Notes: a model not told the origin generated them from the letters alone. A stretch of 64,000 nt of DNA from Glandiceps talaboti (GCF_964340395.1 NC_135560.1:20837675-20901674), one strand, 5' to 3'. Counted from the stretch's first letter, positions 12,704 to 25,524 are shown. Numbers and translations: made by a program.

Positions 12704-13126
12704 GACCTGGATTTGTGAAAACACAAGCTCCGATTCTTTAACTATCGACGGGTTCATCCTTATAAGACATGGCCGAAGATATTCCTCATATGGCGGTCTT
12801 GCAATTTATCATCGTAATGATGTTGTCGTTCATACAAACTTATGTTCCGATAACAACGATCCCCATCAGATTGCACAACTCTGGTTCATGATTAGTAAAC
12901 CATTCAATTTCACTCTCGGTTGTGTGTACAAACCACCACGTCTTCCCGTCTCTAGTTTCGAACAACTCTCTGGAAATATTGCATAGATGATACTACTCGT
13001 GTCACTATCAACAAAAGATCATTGATCGATCTCTCACCTACGTCCCTGTTACCAATCATATCATCACTTATACACACCTCATTAAGTGATCATTACACGA
13101 TCTACACAATTCTACCACTACAATGA
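12666..13126 (+). pseudogene. LINE AP-endonuclease domain, broken
   Basis: The open piece 12666-12983 reads LLVTETWICENTSS, then SLTIDGFILIRHGR, SSYGGLAIYHRND and FNFTLGCVYKPP. These are the TETW, GGLAIY and YRPP-like blocks of the apurinic-type endonuclease that nicks target DNA for LINEs. The TETW glutamate is the metal-binding residue of the fold. A stop (12984-12986) and a deletion follow. The next frame (12986-13126) then carries the domain's end, SLIDLSPTS and LSDHYTIY, whose SDH block holds the catalytic Asp-His pair. The middle of the domain, including the usual GDFN block, is missing, so the enzyme cannot work. The ORF's upstream piece joins this one by a frame change near 12680-12700, where the two frames overlap. 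Confidence 0.75.
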
Positions 13127-13174
13127 CGCCGAGGACGTCCTGCTCAAATTATCCGTCATGTACCCTGCATTAAA

Positions 13175-13362
13175 AAATAGACACCACTGAATTCTTAAAT
13201 AGCCTCCAGCGTGTGCCTTGGCAGAATATTGATTGTGAAGTCATTACCGCCAGAATTGCACTTAAATGGTCAAGCATCCAAGAGCAACAAAACTACAAGT
13301 TCAATAAAGTTGTTAAAATGTGCTATTTAAGAAAGTGCCATCAAACCTTTCTGAATTTATAA
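13175..13362 (+). pseudogene. LINE post-endonuclease linker remnant
   Basis: An ATG-less open frame reads IDTTEFLNSLQRVPWQNID and then ALKWSSIQEQQNYKFNKVV before a TAA at 13360-13362. A phenylalanine-leucine helix followed by VPW and a second W...F segment is typical of the region between endonuclease and reverse transcriptase in CR1/L2-type ORF2 proteins. No RT block follows, so the deletion begins close to this point. Confidence 0.5.
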
Positions 13363-13614
13363 CAACCAATCATACCGTTCATCAATACAAGACAAGGACC
13401 AATTCCACATTCCAAAAGCCCCGATCCTTCAGATACAGGACATCCATCGTTGCAAATAGTTCATCAATTTAATGCCTTCTGCATTCTCCAACTCCCCTCG
13501 GTGTTCAATATTGTTGGCGGCATAATTTTTGTATCGGTCACGTATATTTGTATTTTAAATCTGTATTTGTATATGTTATATTCTGCAATTGCATGAAAAC
13601 CCATTGTCATTATT

Positions 13615-13737
13615 TATAAATATATAAATAAATAAATAAATAAACAAACAAAAACAAACAAACAAACAAACAGATAATTAATTAAATAAATAAATAAATA
13701 AATAAATAAAAAAATAAAAAAAAATAAAATAAACATA
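13615..13737. repeat. A-rich AAAT/AAAC tail
   Basis: Imperfect runs of AAAT and AAAC units end in poly-A-like sequence. The position directly after the LINE 3' region makes this the likely 3' tail of that element, probably expanded by slippage. Confidence 0.9.
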
Positions 13738-13740
13738 GTC

Positions 13741-14402
13741 ACAGTGTTATTTGTCAGAGGAAGGTTTCTCAACATAGGTATGCATGTAAAAGAGAGATGT
13801 ACTGACCGTGTGTTATACTTATAAATTCAAATTGTAAACAAAGGCAGCAGCTTACTATTCTTTTTATATTTAGTTCTGGTTGCTACGTTTGATTTGATAG
13901 ATACTGGATTAGTGACTATCCGGCTGTTATTTACTGTGTCATTAGGATCAGTTGCACTATAATGATCGTGTCGTTCATCTTTTTAATACACATCAACAGA
14001 GACTGTTATTTACATATCTAACATACCATACTAGGTGGGTTCGAACTTTACCGTCGCGCGCAAACTTTGTTTGCAAAACGTAAAAGTAAATCTAATTACC
14101 CAAACAAAACATAATATCAATCACCGGAAGAGTGAAACTGGTGTTCGTGCTATCTCCTGTCAGTGTGTAACAAGCATTAGAGAACAGGCATAGTTTGTGA
14201 TTGGACACCCAATAAATTATAAAGAAAACGTTGGTACGTGATGACCAATACATGAGGCGTCAATAAAGAGTTCATCCACTGAAACTACTTCAACACCTAA
14301 GATTCTGTGGATAAGGCGCCCTCAAGGAACATACCCACCATAATCAAATGAAAAGAAAAAGAAAAGAAAACAACTGCCCATGTACGTCTAATAGCTCGCA
14401 CA
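13741..14402. other. Non-coding stretch
   Basis: No gene seen. A small CpG-rich spot (GTCGCGCGCAAAC near 14053) stands out in AT-rich surroundings but has no clear function. Confidence 0.5.
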
Positions 14403-14518
14403 GCGGCTCAATGACTAGTACGCATGCGCGTCCTATAAACTATGCGATTTTGGGGTGGTTTTACCCAAGGATGCATTGCGGCGCAATGACTACGCATGCG
14501 CATTCTAAATGTTATGCG
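14403..14518. repeat. Diverged short duplication with two NRF-1-like sites
   Basis: Two copies of a roughly 41-44 bp unit (14403-14446 and 14478-14518) share the order GCGG.GCAATGACT, then TACGCATGCGC, then CTA.A..TATGCG. Each contains ACGCATGCGC, one base from the palindromic NRF-1 consensus GCGCATGCGC. The local G+C is clearly above background. This could be a fragment of a promoter-like island or of a repeat with internal duplication. A 71-codon ORF across it (14348-14563) shows no domain. Confidence 0.55.
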
Positions 14519-17500
14519 CATTCTCCACGCAGAGGGTGCTGTCTACAATATCATCTATCATGATGCAGCCCAGGCAGCCGGTCACAAATAAATCTACCCT
14601 GCACGAGCTTATGGGCTTTGCCTAGTTACGATATTATAACACTATATAGTTACTAAAATTGAAATAGGCTCCAAAGGAAGAATGGAAACTGATCTTCAGT
14701 AGGCTAAGCACTGAACGTTACTATTATAGTGTAAAGCCAGTATGAAGGTGTTTTTATATTCCTAAACAATAACACAATCAAATGAAAACTGGACGGTGTC
14801 ATACTTTCAGCCTGTTGATATAGCATGATCAGGTCAGTATCTAAGCAACCTATATATTTCTCTATTTTATAAATTCATCTAGGAACGCTTTTGAAACATT
14901 TTGTTATTTTTATGTTTTGAATCCAAAGTTAGGTAATTATGATGAAGAAATAATATATTTAATAAGAAAATCGTCAGTAACCATGTATGTAAGCACTACA
15001 GGGTATTATAATAGGTTTATTGGAGATTTGGAGGTGGAGATTCAGAATTCAGTTTCATAATACAATCTCTGTCTAATTTGTTTCTAAGCTTAGCAAGTGT
15101 ACTGTATTGGCAATAGGATATTTTGTTACATATTGTATGTCAAAAATGATTGCTGGCTTTATTCATGAAGTAGAAATGTACGTCACATATTAGCAGAAAT
15201 TTACGTATGAACACTTTCAATGTGGTACTGGAGATATCGACTTTCCGATTCTAAGACGCATTGCGCGAGTTGACGTCATTTTGAAGACTCTGTGGATTTA
15301 AGTTAGTTTAAAACAACATTTTCTTCAATTATTGCAGAAAGGGATATTGACGTTTTTAAGTTTGTTTTTAGTTAATTTAAGTCAACTTGAACACTCACAA
15401 AAAACGCACTAAATCATAAAATCAGCATATAGGCAGGTGACACGTTTCCTTATGCCACATAGCACACGCTCCTCTTCTGTACGTACATGACATAGAGGGT
15501 GGATGGGACGGCGGGAAATCAACTAATGGTGTACCTTGTTATACATACATATGTACTATTCTTACATTTTCGTCACGTTCTCAAAATCACTACTTTAAAT
15601 TGGGTCTTATATATTAAGAAACCTTTCAAAATAATTTGGTACCATGGATATTGAAGGAACAAATCATTTCAATCAATCGTGTTTCTCTTCTTAAAGTCAT
15701 TATTAACTATAGCTTCACTCGACTACTGGTGGAATTAGGATGCAAAGGTAAAAACTATACTGGATTGCCTGCGAGTTCGTTATTAGACATTTGATCAAGC
15801 AATCGCTTCAAAAATACATCATCTGCCATTGAAGATAAACTAGACGGTCTAAATGCAACACTATTAATGCTTAATTAACTGCTGGCCACGATAAGAAGGT
15901 GACGATGTGATAATATCTGAAAATCCATGATCACAAAACGTTTGATTTGTTTGATTAATGAGCAATACAGTATTGGATGAAGTTATTTTGGCAATCTTTT
16001 ATCAATAACATTCCAGAAAAGGAATCTAAATAATTTGTGTTCATAAAACGTTTAATATTTAGGTAATAAGTTTTACTAATATGTCGAGGCAGAGTTCGGT
16101 CATTGCACATGCAGGTTATTAAAGCATAAAAAGTAGGTTTCAAACACCTGTTTTTAACTTTAACTTAACTGATTTGAAACATGACGACTTCAAACAGCAT
16201 TATTTTAAAAGAAGAACATAAATCAAATTAAACTGTACATGTAATTAACACATTCTTTACGATGAGTTATGAATTGTATGAAACATTCAAATTGTTGAAA
16301 ATATGGTTTTAAACTGTAATATTGTTTTTAAGTTATCCATAATGCATTTAGACAGTGGACAAATGGAACTGATCTGAGGTATTATATGTCACATGAACTC
16401 AGTGTCAAGTTGTGAAGTCTAGCTGATGTTTCTAATAATAAAACCTTGGGATTAGCATGTGATAAGAGATTGATCTTGACAGAGGTGTTGGCAGCATAAT
16501 TGATGTGATATTACAATAATAATGACACATTGGGGTTACAGATGAAGCGATGTATATACTTCAAGATAAATCAATGTCAGAGTATAGGCAACTACACGTT
16601 TGTGTATGAAACTACAAACATCTTGAAATCATTTAAGATAAATTTAACTCTATCATTTTGTTTGTCATTTAAAACTGACTCGATATAAAAACAACAACAC
16701 ATTTTGCAAGTATTGATCAATTTTTTCAGGGTTTACGTTTCCGTTGGAACATTCACGTTGACAGAGACCTTGAACTTCATTAAGTAATGCATTAGTATAA
16801 TCCAGAAGAATTCAATGCTATAATGTCACAGATGTTGGTAGGAATGACGATGAGATGAACTTGCTCTACAAATGTCATTTCAACCGTTCACATGTAGAAT
16901 CTGTTCTAGTTGTGTGCATGGCCAATGTATAATAATGTAATCAGAAACTTGAGAAATTAATCAGTTTCTGATTGTTGAATTAACCACTTTTTTCAAACTA
17001 AACTCGACCTTAATCATGATATATAAGTCACATGTCACATTTCTCGAACCTTGTACACACCAACTTTATAGGTTTCATAGCAAGGATTCTTTTGTATTAG
17101 TTTGTATTTCGAGCTATTCCAAACACGCCATCAACCACCACATGGCTGTCTCATCATACATAACTATGGTATTTTCAGATTGACTTGCACTCACAAAGAG
17201 TTAAATAAGATGACGAAAAGTTAGGCCATATCGACTTTCAAGAAGTTGTAACTCATGTTTGTCTTTAACAATTATCAATCAGCATGACCGAGAGACTCCA
17301 CCAATGCATCAAAGGTCTGTGTATTTTGCATATCAATGGGTGATCTATCTACTCAGAAAGCTTCTTAACGACGGCAGACACCTACAAATTATTTGACATC
17401 GTTGACAAGATTTTCTAATCTAAACCTTATTGCACAGGGAGTTCTTACCAATTCACACAGCATACTGACGTTTTGCAAGTCCTGAATGAACGTAATTACC

Positions 17501-18809
17501 GTTCGGTGATTACCTTGGTAGTCCACCATGGGAGCTGCATCGGAAAGTTAAAATATACTCTCCTTATTGACATTTTAATCTCAAGGGGGATATCGTTAGG
17601 TCAGCGAACGTGTTAAACACATATATTCACTTCGATTACTACCATCGGCTGAACATTTACACGTATACTAAAATACAGAAGATTTATCATTTGTCGAACA
17701 TAGATAACAAGCCAGGAATTGCAATGTCTATTATCAGTTTTAATAACTAGAGGTAATTATTTACACCTGGCGAGAATAATTTTCCGTGTATATGTATTGT
17801 ATGTGTCATGCATTGTTGTAGTTATCTCTTAATTTGCCAAACATATTGAAATGTCGTTACATGTGCAACTGACACCCGCAGGTATGCATAATTTGAGTCT
17901 TTTAATTTCAAAGTCACAAACAATCCACCCTAATTCTCTTGGTTGTCCCTGAAAAATCGACCAAAGATGGCTATATGCATACAGAATGTATGGGTCACGT
18001 TGCGCCACCAGAAATATAGTGTATACACCATATAACATGACAAGTAGTAGCTGTACCTGTTACAGCTGCGGAACGTATCTTGTTGGGCGAGGAGGGAGGG
18101 TGTCAAGAAACTGATCCTGAACGTCATAGCATTTATTGAACAGCAGAAAAATGTAAGCTTACTGTTTAGCTGTGCATAAATATACGAAGGTATCAATATG
18201 ATTTATAGTAAAATGGTATCCGATCACCATCCAAAATTAGAGCAACTCTATCAGTCCGTACCGGTTGCACAATTTCATTTGTTAAGTATTCACTAGTCTT
18301 CTATAGTGGTCCAACTTAAGTTTATATATCGTATTCGTGTGTATCCATTGTCGGCGATTTTATTGTCTTTAGCATAGCGCTGAAATCAGACTCAGGCGAG
18401 ACATATATTCTTTCATCATTATGACGTTGCTAGTGTCGATGTTTGAATAAAACCATAACACCGAAATGAAAAGCTAACTTTCGCGAAAGATTTTGATCAC
18501 TGTCTTTTAAACTAATTTACTTACATGTATGTATATAATCAACCAATAATTAACATATAAAATGTCTTCTTTAAAAACATGGAACAGATATCAGTGAATG
18601 TAATGTATCTCTTACAACTGTAGCTAATTTGAGACATAAATCAATTGAAAATGAAACATGGACTTAACGAGCCTCATAACATTTAAGAAACACGTACAAC
18701 AAATACCATAAAAAAATGATATTTGCAAACAATATGATTGACACAGTGTTTACTGATATACTGAGGTAAACACAGCTGGCATATGATTCTACTGACCTGG
18801 TTATAAATA
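14519..18809. other. AT-rich non-coding stretch
   Basis: No gene, RNA or clear repeat found. A full CRE palindrome TGACGTCA lies at 15271-15278, but one such 8-mer is expected by chance in a window this size. Confidence 0.5.
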
Positions 18810-19034
18810 TTACAGATTAAAAAAACCCTGTTTGTATCCATGTGATGAGTTCTCATCCACAATTCTAAATCGAACTACAGACCCATGAATTTTAATTGAT
18901 TGGTATCTCGTCCTGAAAACATCCTTGCCACCTATAGTGCCACTAACATCATCATGCGACAGATGTGTAAGCCAGTAAATTAACATGCCACATACAGATG
19001 TCGTTGTTGACACAGCTTCACACTTCTCTTCCAC
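18810..19034 (-). other. Unassigned open stretch, possible exon or gene remnant
   Basis: A 74-codon minus-strand frame begins EEKCEAVSTTTSVCGMLIYW in its N-terminal part and ends VVRFRIVDENSSHGYKQG before the terminal FFNL. It has a balanced amino-acid mix and less A/T bias than most frames in the window, which is why I list it. I recognise no domain. No clean acceptor lies directly upstream, and the frame is closed by stops upstream of the Met. It may be a terminal exon, a gene relic or chance. Confidence 0.2.
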
Positions 19035-19502
19035 AGCAAAGTTTTACAATTATCTCACTTTGGGATAGCTGCTCGGGAAAACGTATTTCCGTGTGAACAC
19101 ATGTATGATTTCATCTGACCCCCATGGCAAAGATCCGAACCTTGACCTTTAGGCTTATAAGGTATTTCCCAATTTACGATTAATGCATTACTTATTTTGT
19201 TTAAATGCGGATATATTTCATTCTATACACATGGAAGATGTCACTATGGTATGATAAGAGTAATGCACTTTTGGCTTATTTGAATATTTTAATTTGTTGT
19301 TTTAGCATACCGTAATAGCTTATTTGAACCTTTCACGTTTTTCGAACATAAGTCAAACAACTTGTAAAAGAAGGTGAAATTAACATTGTCATCTCTTTAT
19401 GTTTCTTTGTACTTCAACGTTAACATTGAATTCGGTGGAGTAAACAAACCATATTTTTGTGCAGAAGAACAATATATGTTTAGGTTGGTAAAAGTAATTG
19501 CC
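19035..19502. other. Non-coding stretch
   Basis: Nothing recognisable. The ORF at 19374-19625 is mostly translation of the following TA array. Confidence 0.55.
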
Positions 19503-19518
19503 ATATATATATATATAC

Positions 19519-19593
<75 letters not shown>
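19503..19593. repeat. (TA)n array, 91 bp
   Basis: Nearly pure TA dinucleotide repeat, with one interruption (ACATT near 19517). It is self-complementary and can extrude a cruciform. Confidence 0.98.
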
Positions 19594-19595
<2 letters not shown>

Positions 19596-20415
19596 ATGAA
19601 GACATACAAAACTAACTTCGCATAAAGATAAAATTGTACAGTTATATTTGAAAACGCGATATTTTCTGTCACTGATTTTCTTAATCCAGTTCGTATCTAG
19701 TAAGTGTATTATGGCAGTATGTAATGGTAAATATTTAAATTTACAAATTTTAGTAATATCTTATGTGATATTCATGACAGTCAATCACACAGGTGGTAAA
19801 TCTGTCATGTGATAACATCGGTAATGTAAGGTGAATTGACACATCCCAGAAATTGATGTAACGTAATACACTGTTAACCCAAGGACACATTGTTACTCAT
19901 AAAGGGAGATTGTTGTACTGTTGTATAACATGGATTTATTGAAACCTGCTACAGTAACCTAATGCCAATTGCGTAGCAGCTTTGTCACGTTAAACCTCGG
20001 CTGTCACGCGATTCAAAGAACGTGTTAACGATCAGGCAATACTCTTTACAAGCTGATTCGAATCGACAAAAAACCAGATAATTTCTCGTTTCAATCACAT
20101 ACACATTACTCATAAATTTCATTATATGAGGACAAAACGCCAACACAAGCTCAAAGGGAATGTACGTCAAGTTACTTCTCAGTCTCCATATAGTACATTT
20201 ATTACACTGTTTCGTCACCGGGAATGCTAATCACCTACATAACATCTCGATGAACCTTACCATTTTCATCATATACAGAAACTTATATTGACGTTGGTAT
20301 GACTACTAGATGTTATGCATCGATGTGCGATATGATTTCCAATATTTTTCGTCAAGAATATATTTTTAAAAAATGGAAGAAACTAGCTCGCTAATGGCAA
20401 TATAAACAACGCGAT
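19594..20415. other. AT-rich non-coding stretch
   Basis: No gene or repeat recognised; the minus frame 19985-20218 has no domain. Confidence 0.5.
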
Positions 20416-20497
20416 TGTATGTATGTATGTATGTATGTATGTATGTATGTATGTATGTATGTATGTATGTATGTATGTATGTGTGTGTGTGTGTGTT
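20416..20497. repeat. (TATG)n array running into (GT)n
   Basis: About 16 TATG/GTAT units (to about 20480) pass directly into a short GT run (to 20497). The minus-strand ORF over it, with HTYIHTYI repeats, is an artefact of this array. Confidence 0.97.
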
Positions 20498-23400
20498 GAC
20501 CCTCACTTTTAAAATAGTCAGCACGACACTGCTTTTTCGGAGTCTTTTAACTGCTAATACAGTATCCAAACTTCTGTGATCACGATTTCAGTAAATCTAG
20601 GGCAAGTCCCTTGATGTATTTTATAACAATTATAGTTTAAATCAGATAGGTTTGAGTTGTCAAAATCCTTTTAATATCGAGGAATAGAGTGTTTTGCCGT
20701 AGGTAAAGGTGATGAAATGATATAAACTATACGTGTAGTAATGTAAATAAATATACACTGCCATTAACACAAAGTGGTTTATCTGAATTATTAGGAAATT
20801 GAAATTTAAGAAGTAGGTAAACATTAATATTTCCTAGCCGTTCGGAAACAAATGAAATATAACCTATTACGTAAAGTAGTTTTAAGTTCAACTTTGTAGA
20901 AGTTGAATTACGTTAAAAGCCGATCAATACACTTGTTACTTTTGTGTACACGGTAGATTCATAAGGAAGGTGATCACGGAAGGTAGGCACGTTTATAGAC
21001 ATAGCCAATTCGAAGTATGTTTAGTTGAAAGTCCTTTTCTTTCTTTTCTTCGTTGAGCAATTGTAGCTTCACACACGCGATTGACTTAAGGATAGTAGAA
21101 CAGGATAATATTTCATGTGGCGCTGATAGTCCGTATATGATTTTGAAAGACACCATCACAATACATTATCGACTGATTTTCATTATGAAACGTTTAATTA
21201 AAAAACCCTTTATAATCGTATCAGGTAATTTGGGATAAAACTTATCAGCTAGGTAAATGCATAGATATACTGTGGTTTAGATGAACGCCAGCAGTGCAGT
21301 AGAATTGATATACATATATTTGTAAGACTGGAGGAATGGCGGATTACTTATTTGTGCGGCGTCTTCTCTTCGTTGTTTAGTATTAACGTATATACGCCGA
21401 GGAAATTAAGATCTCATGACATTTCTTCAAGAAAATTCAAACCCAGTCTCACTGAAAATCAATAAACGAACAGTGAGTAACCGTACTAGACTTTGAAATA
21501 GAAGTCGAAAGTAAACTTTCAGAATCCAATCTCACTATCGAATATTTGTTTACTCTATGGGAAAATAAATGATTGTCGGTTCCTTGCAAGAAGTAAGAAA
21601 TGGGATGAAAAGGGTGAATATATACACAAAATAACAGAACCAGTATCGTTCTCTAAGATTTCCGGCTTGCAAGATAAAAGTTCTCACATTTCGTAGAACT
21701 AAGCTATGTGTGGATAAAATAATCTTAGGAAAAAAAGTACATTAGAAAGCCCCTGGATGGTGACCTAGTTTCTAAATTCTCTAAGGTATAACATTTTTAG
21801 TGCCGATGGCATTTCTTTACGACAGGAAGACATGTACGATGAACATAGAATGTACTCATCCTGGTATTGTACTTTAAGCTTAGTGGCCCTATACCCTTTT
21901 AGTGTGCAATCATCCTATTATTAAATGGAATGACATTTACGTTATTAAGAAAATGACAATATTCTCTTGAGGTTTTCAATGTCAAGTTTGAAAACCTTCC
22001 GAATTACGTACACTTAAATTGTAAAGACCAATGTTATCCCGTTGCACTGTAATTTGACGATTTTCCAAATTAGAAGTCATTGCCATATATTGTACTGAAT
22101 GTTTTCAATTTTAAACACTGCAATTCCATTCATAAGTACTTCCCGAATAGTTCTGCCCATAGACATTGTATGTGTTTCATTAGCTAACTGTTAACACAAA
22201 TTGTTTTATTGTAGTAGTGCTGAATAGACATCATAAACCAATTATTAGCAAGTATTTACTTCTATCCGGACGAATACCTATGGAAGAATCGGGTCGGTCA
22301 ATGACTGTACCTGTATCTTGATAATGTATTTGTTTTCATTATTGTCTCCAAGCTATTTACGGCGGATTAACCGCGTTCGTTTGATACAGGTAATGTCGAG
22401 TAGTTGAGAACACTATAAGTAGTTTTCAGCCTCCAGGTCCTAAGTAGTATTATTCACCACAAGATGATTTGCTGCAAGCGTGCGTCCACTTAGCTCCAAA
22501 ATGATGATATTGTAAGACAAACCTATGCACGTTCAAGTATATCTCAATACATTTCTCTTACTTTTCAACATTTAAGCGTGATTGAGGTGAGTAGTATATA
22601 CATTAGACAGTGTTACCTTTCCATTTAAACTTGCTGTAGTTGATACATATATTTCATTATATCCATGACAACCCTACAGCAAGCATTACAAAAAGCATAG
22701 TCTTTAAAGAATGGTCAAATCTGATTTCGAAATGTTTTTTTTTCCTGACAAGACACTGCCTATTTAAAGATACTAGTATTGAACATTCGCAATACAGTTT
22801 AACCTAGACTGTCCACTAGCTAACCATCTATAATTGAATTTGATGTAACTATGGTAATTGTTGTACTCCAGGTGTATTGTTTGGTGTCCACGTGTATTGG
22901 GAGACTGTCTTTTACATGTAACTCTTGATGTGTGTTAAAAGATAATGTTATAAGGGTTTTGATTGCACCATAATAGTTCACAGATTGCAATTTCGCGTTA
23001 ATGATAATAAGCTTAGTGGTTGTAGCTTGTGACTTGTTGGTATTTATCATGTTATTTTATCAATTGCTATCGATCCGGGGTGCTTCCTGCAAACGACACA
23101 GTTCAGACTATAGTTTGGCGTTCATTTCTTGGCTTTCCACAGAAAATAATGACTATTAAATATTCCTAAAGGTTAGACACTGTCACTATAAATTGTATGG
23201 AGTTTGTCAAAGGTTTCATTCTCTGTCATTGTAAAATATATGGAAGCACAAACATCCGGAACCTTTGTGTCACGAACGGAAGTGTTTGGGTTGAGTAGCT
23301 TACCATATGTGGCTATGACACAATTTTTTACAGAGTGTGTTGAAATCTGATGACCACTGCATTGCTACACATGTATTAGCAGTAGCTTATTGTCTTTGAA

Positions 23401-23999
23401 CCACATGTATTCGTAAACATATGTGCTGTCAATTGTTTTAAGACCTGAAATATCTTGTATAGGTCTTTCATTTACAAATTAGAATGGTATCTGTTTACGT
23501 TCATTTTTCAATTTCGCCGAGCGTTGTAAATACAACCATAATTGCCATAGCCAGAGATATCCGCATAAATTGTCATCTGCCATGAACGAAAAGAAGTATT
23601 TGTGAGTTCTAAATTAAGTTCATTATGTTTATTGCACATTCTATCTGAGAGTGAAATGTGATTTCATAACCCATAAAACACTCACACAAACACACAGGGT
23701 AAGGTTGTATTGTTTGTATTACACTTCAAATTAATATACATAATATTGCTACTTACTTTCACTTTTTTTCTGCTTCGGGTGGATAAATAAAATATGCTGC
23801 TACGATATGTATATTGCATCAGGCGTATGATTCTTTTGAGGATGGGGAGGGGGAGCGGCGATACATAGTGCTCTCATTCGTAGCAACACTATTCATATCC
23901 ATAATAGTAATCGCTCATACAAGTACTCTTATCCTAGCATGATTACATATCTCTGTGCATAAAAACATAGCCAGGCCCAGACAACCGCCACGCCACACT
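20498..23999. other. AT-rich non-coding stretch
   Basis: I see nothing to annotate: short domain-less ORFs, no RNA genes and no repeat family I can recognise. Confidence 0.5.
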
Positions 24000-24245
24000 C
24001 ACACCAACGTCTGAATTATTACAGTCATGTCAAAGGACCGGTTATATACACACTATTTGTTAGTGGCGTTCCATACATGTCACCAGTGATTCAAAGCTAT
24101 ACTAGAAACTTTAAAACTGATTTGAAACTGTTTGGTTTGATATAATAACTTAATCATAATATCGTACACACTGAACACTATTGAATCACCCGTGAAAAAA
24201 TGTATCTGTGTAGCTGTACACATAATATGGAACAATAAATCCAAT
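24000..24245 (+). pseudogene. LINE ORF2 C-terminus and 3' end (weak, decayed)
   Basis: A TGG CGT TCC ATA at 24064-24075 (W-R-S-I) corresponds to the WNSLP block of LINE reverse transcriptase ends. About 10 codons on, in another frame, RNFKTDLKLFGLI followed by TAA (24143-24145) matches the FK..LKT.LF helix that closes these proteins. The following 100 bp end in AATAAATCCAATC (AATAAA at 24234-24239), as expected of a short LINE 3' UTR with a poly(A) signal. One frameshift separates the two blocks. Each block is short, so the call depends on their order and spacing together with the 3' signal. Confidence 0.4.
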
Positions 24246-24680
24246 CAAATTGCTTTTGGGTCCGAACCCTAAAATCAACCACTTCTTGCAATCTTCTAGC
24301 AAAGGCAGGAGGAATGACAGACACAAATGTTATAACTATATGTGAGGACAGCAAAGTATGTTTTAAAAAAAATACATGGTTTACAAAATTTCAAGTTTAT
24401 GTGTTATTAGTTTCTTTATTTTTAAGTTTCCGTACATGTTAAAATACCAGAATTGACTACCTCAATTTACATGTAATAGCACTTAAGCACACGTTTGTCA
24501 AAATTCCTTTGGATTTATTGAATTAACGTGTTTTCTAAAGGAATTCGTACACCTTACATATGTCGTTACTATAACATTATGCACTTGCGGCCATTGGGTA
24601 TGTGGAAATGTTCTTATCGAGAACAGATTGACGACATCACGCCCAAGAACACGTCTTGTCTATTTGAGAAATTACACTAA
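24246..24680. other. AT-rich non-coding stretch
   Basis: Nothing recognisable between the LINE-like 3' end and the promoter-like region that follows. Confidence 0.5.
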
Positions 24681-25140
24681 AGGTCAAAGGTTCAGGGTGC
24701 TAAAACTTCACGAGCTTCCGTGCTCTTTCAGTTTTCGTGTCTGTGTTTTAGTGCCAAGAATTCCTTCTAAGCGACATTTCGTTCTGACTCTATGTTCAAG
24801 ATTAGCATCAACTACACATTATATTAACGGCAAGTTATTATAAAAGCAGTCGAGAGATTGTGCAACGCTCCTAGCATCTCTTACAATCCATCAGAAAGCG
24901 TGACTATCCTTATTTAAATACTGCGGGCTGCGTTGACATTTCATAGTGTGAAATACCGCGAGTGCGAATACAGAGGCGTTTTACCCATAATTCACCCCAG
25001 CAAGTTTCTGTCAGTATAGTTGTGTTATGTATCTGCTGAAAACACACACAACATCTTTTTAAGAGTGTGCAACATTATTTACGAAGGTCGTGGCATTGTG
25101 AGTGTGTGTAAAGAACAGACATATACTTCAAACGGTAAGT
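24681..25140 (+). promoter_or_regulatory. Candidate promoter and first exon
   Basis: In order, this region holds AGGTCAAAGGTTC (24681-24693), close to a nuclear-receptor DR1 element; TATAAAAG (24839-24846), a consensus TATA box; about 290 bp of locally CpG-richer sequence; and AACG|GTAAGT (donor at 25135-25140), a strong 5' splice site. A transcript starting about 30 bp after the TATA box would give a first exon of roughly 24870-25134. An ATG at 25020 opens a frame (MCYVSAENTHNIF...) that reads into the donor. Each element can arise by chance in AT-rich DNA; only the ordered combination is suggestive. No downstream exon is recognised, so no product can be named. Confidence 0.25.
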
Positions 25141-25498
25141 CGAAATATTTGAAGATTTTTTTTTTTGCTTTAATTAAATTTTCGCGACTCGATGACTGCG
25201 ACAACGGTCAGTACGGTGACGTTTCGCATACCTAACACGACAACTAATTCAATAGGATAATTACTTCATTAAAGTGTAGTGCATGCATATAGGTGATAAT
25301 ACAATATTTGGAAGAGCACAAGTCTCAACACGATCAAAATGCATATAGGTCAGACGAGAACCAGAATTTCAAAAGAAATACCACAATAGTTGAGTCACAC
25401 TACGAATTTATTAGATATTACTGTAAGAGTTTTACTTCAAATTTTCAAAACGACATTGATAAACTGTCACTGACAATGATTAGACAAATTTGAGCAAC

Positions 25499-25524
25499 CG
25501 ATATATATATATATATATATATAT
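25499..25524. repeat. (TA)n short array
   Basis: About 13 uninterrupted TA units. Confidence 0.95.

Larger units (their letters stand above)
12170..13740 (+). mobile_element. Degenerate CR1/L2-like non-LTR retrotransposon (LINE), RT domain deleted
   Basis: Consecutive pieces of one element lie in order on the plus strand. First comes an N-terminal basic region (12211-12432), then a 2A-like motif and acidic linker (12440-12700). An AP-type endonuclease follows (about 12666-12983 and 12986-13123), then the post-endonuclease linker (about 13175-13359). The element ends in a T-rich 3' region and an A-rich AAAT/AAAC tail (13615-13737). The reverse transcriptase normally occupies some 500 codons after the linker but is absent, so this copy suffered an internal deletion while keeping both ends. 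The frames change at about 12435, 12680-12700 and 12984, each beside a stop. Both borders are approximate; no target-site duplication could be fixed by eye. LINE identity is well supported, while clade (CR1/L2, jockey superfamily) is inferred from the endonuclease and the 2A-like leader. Confidence 0.8.
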
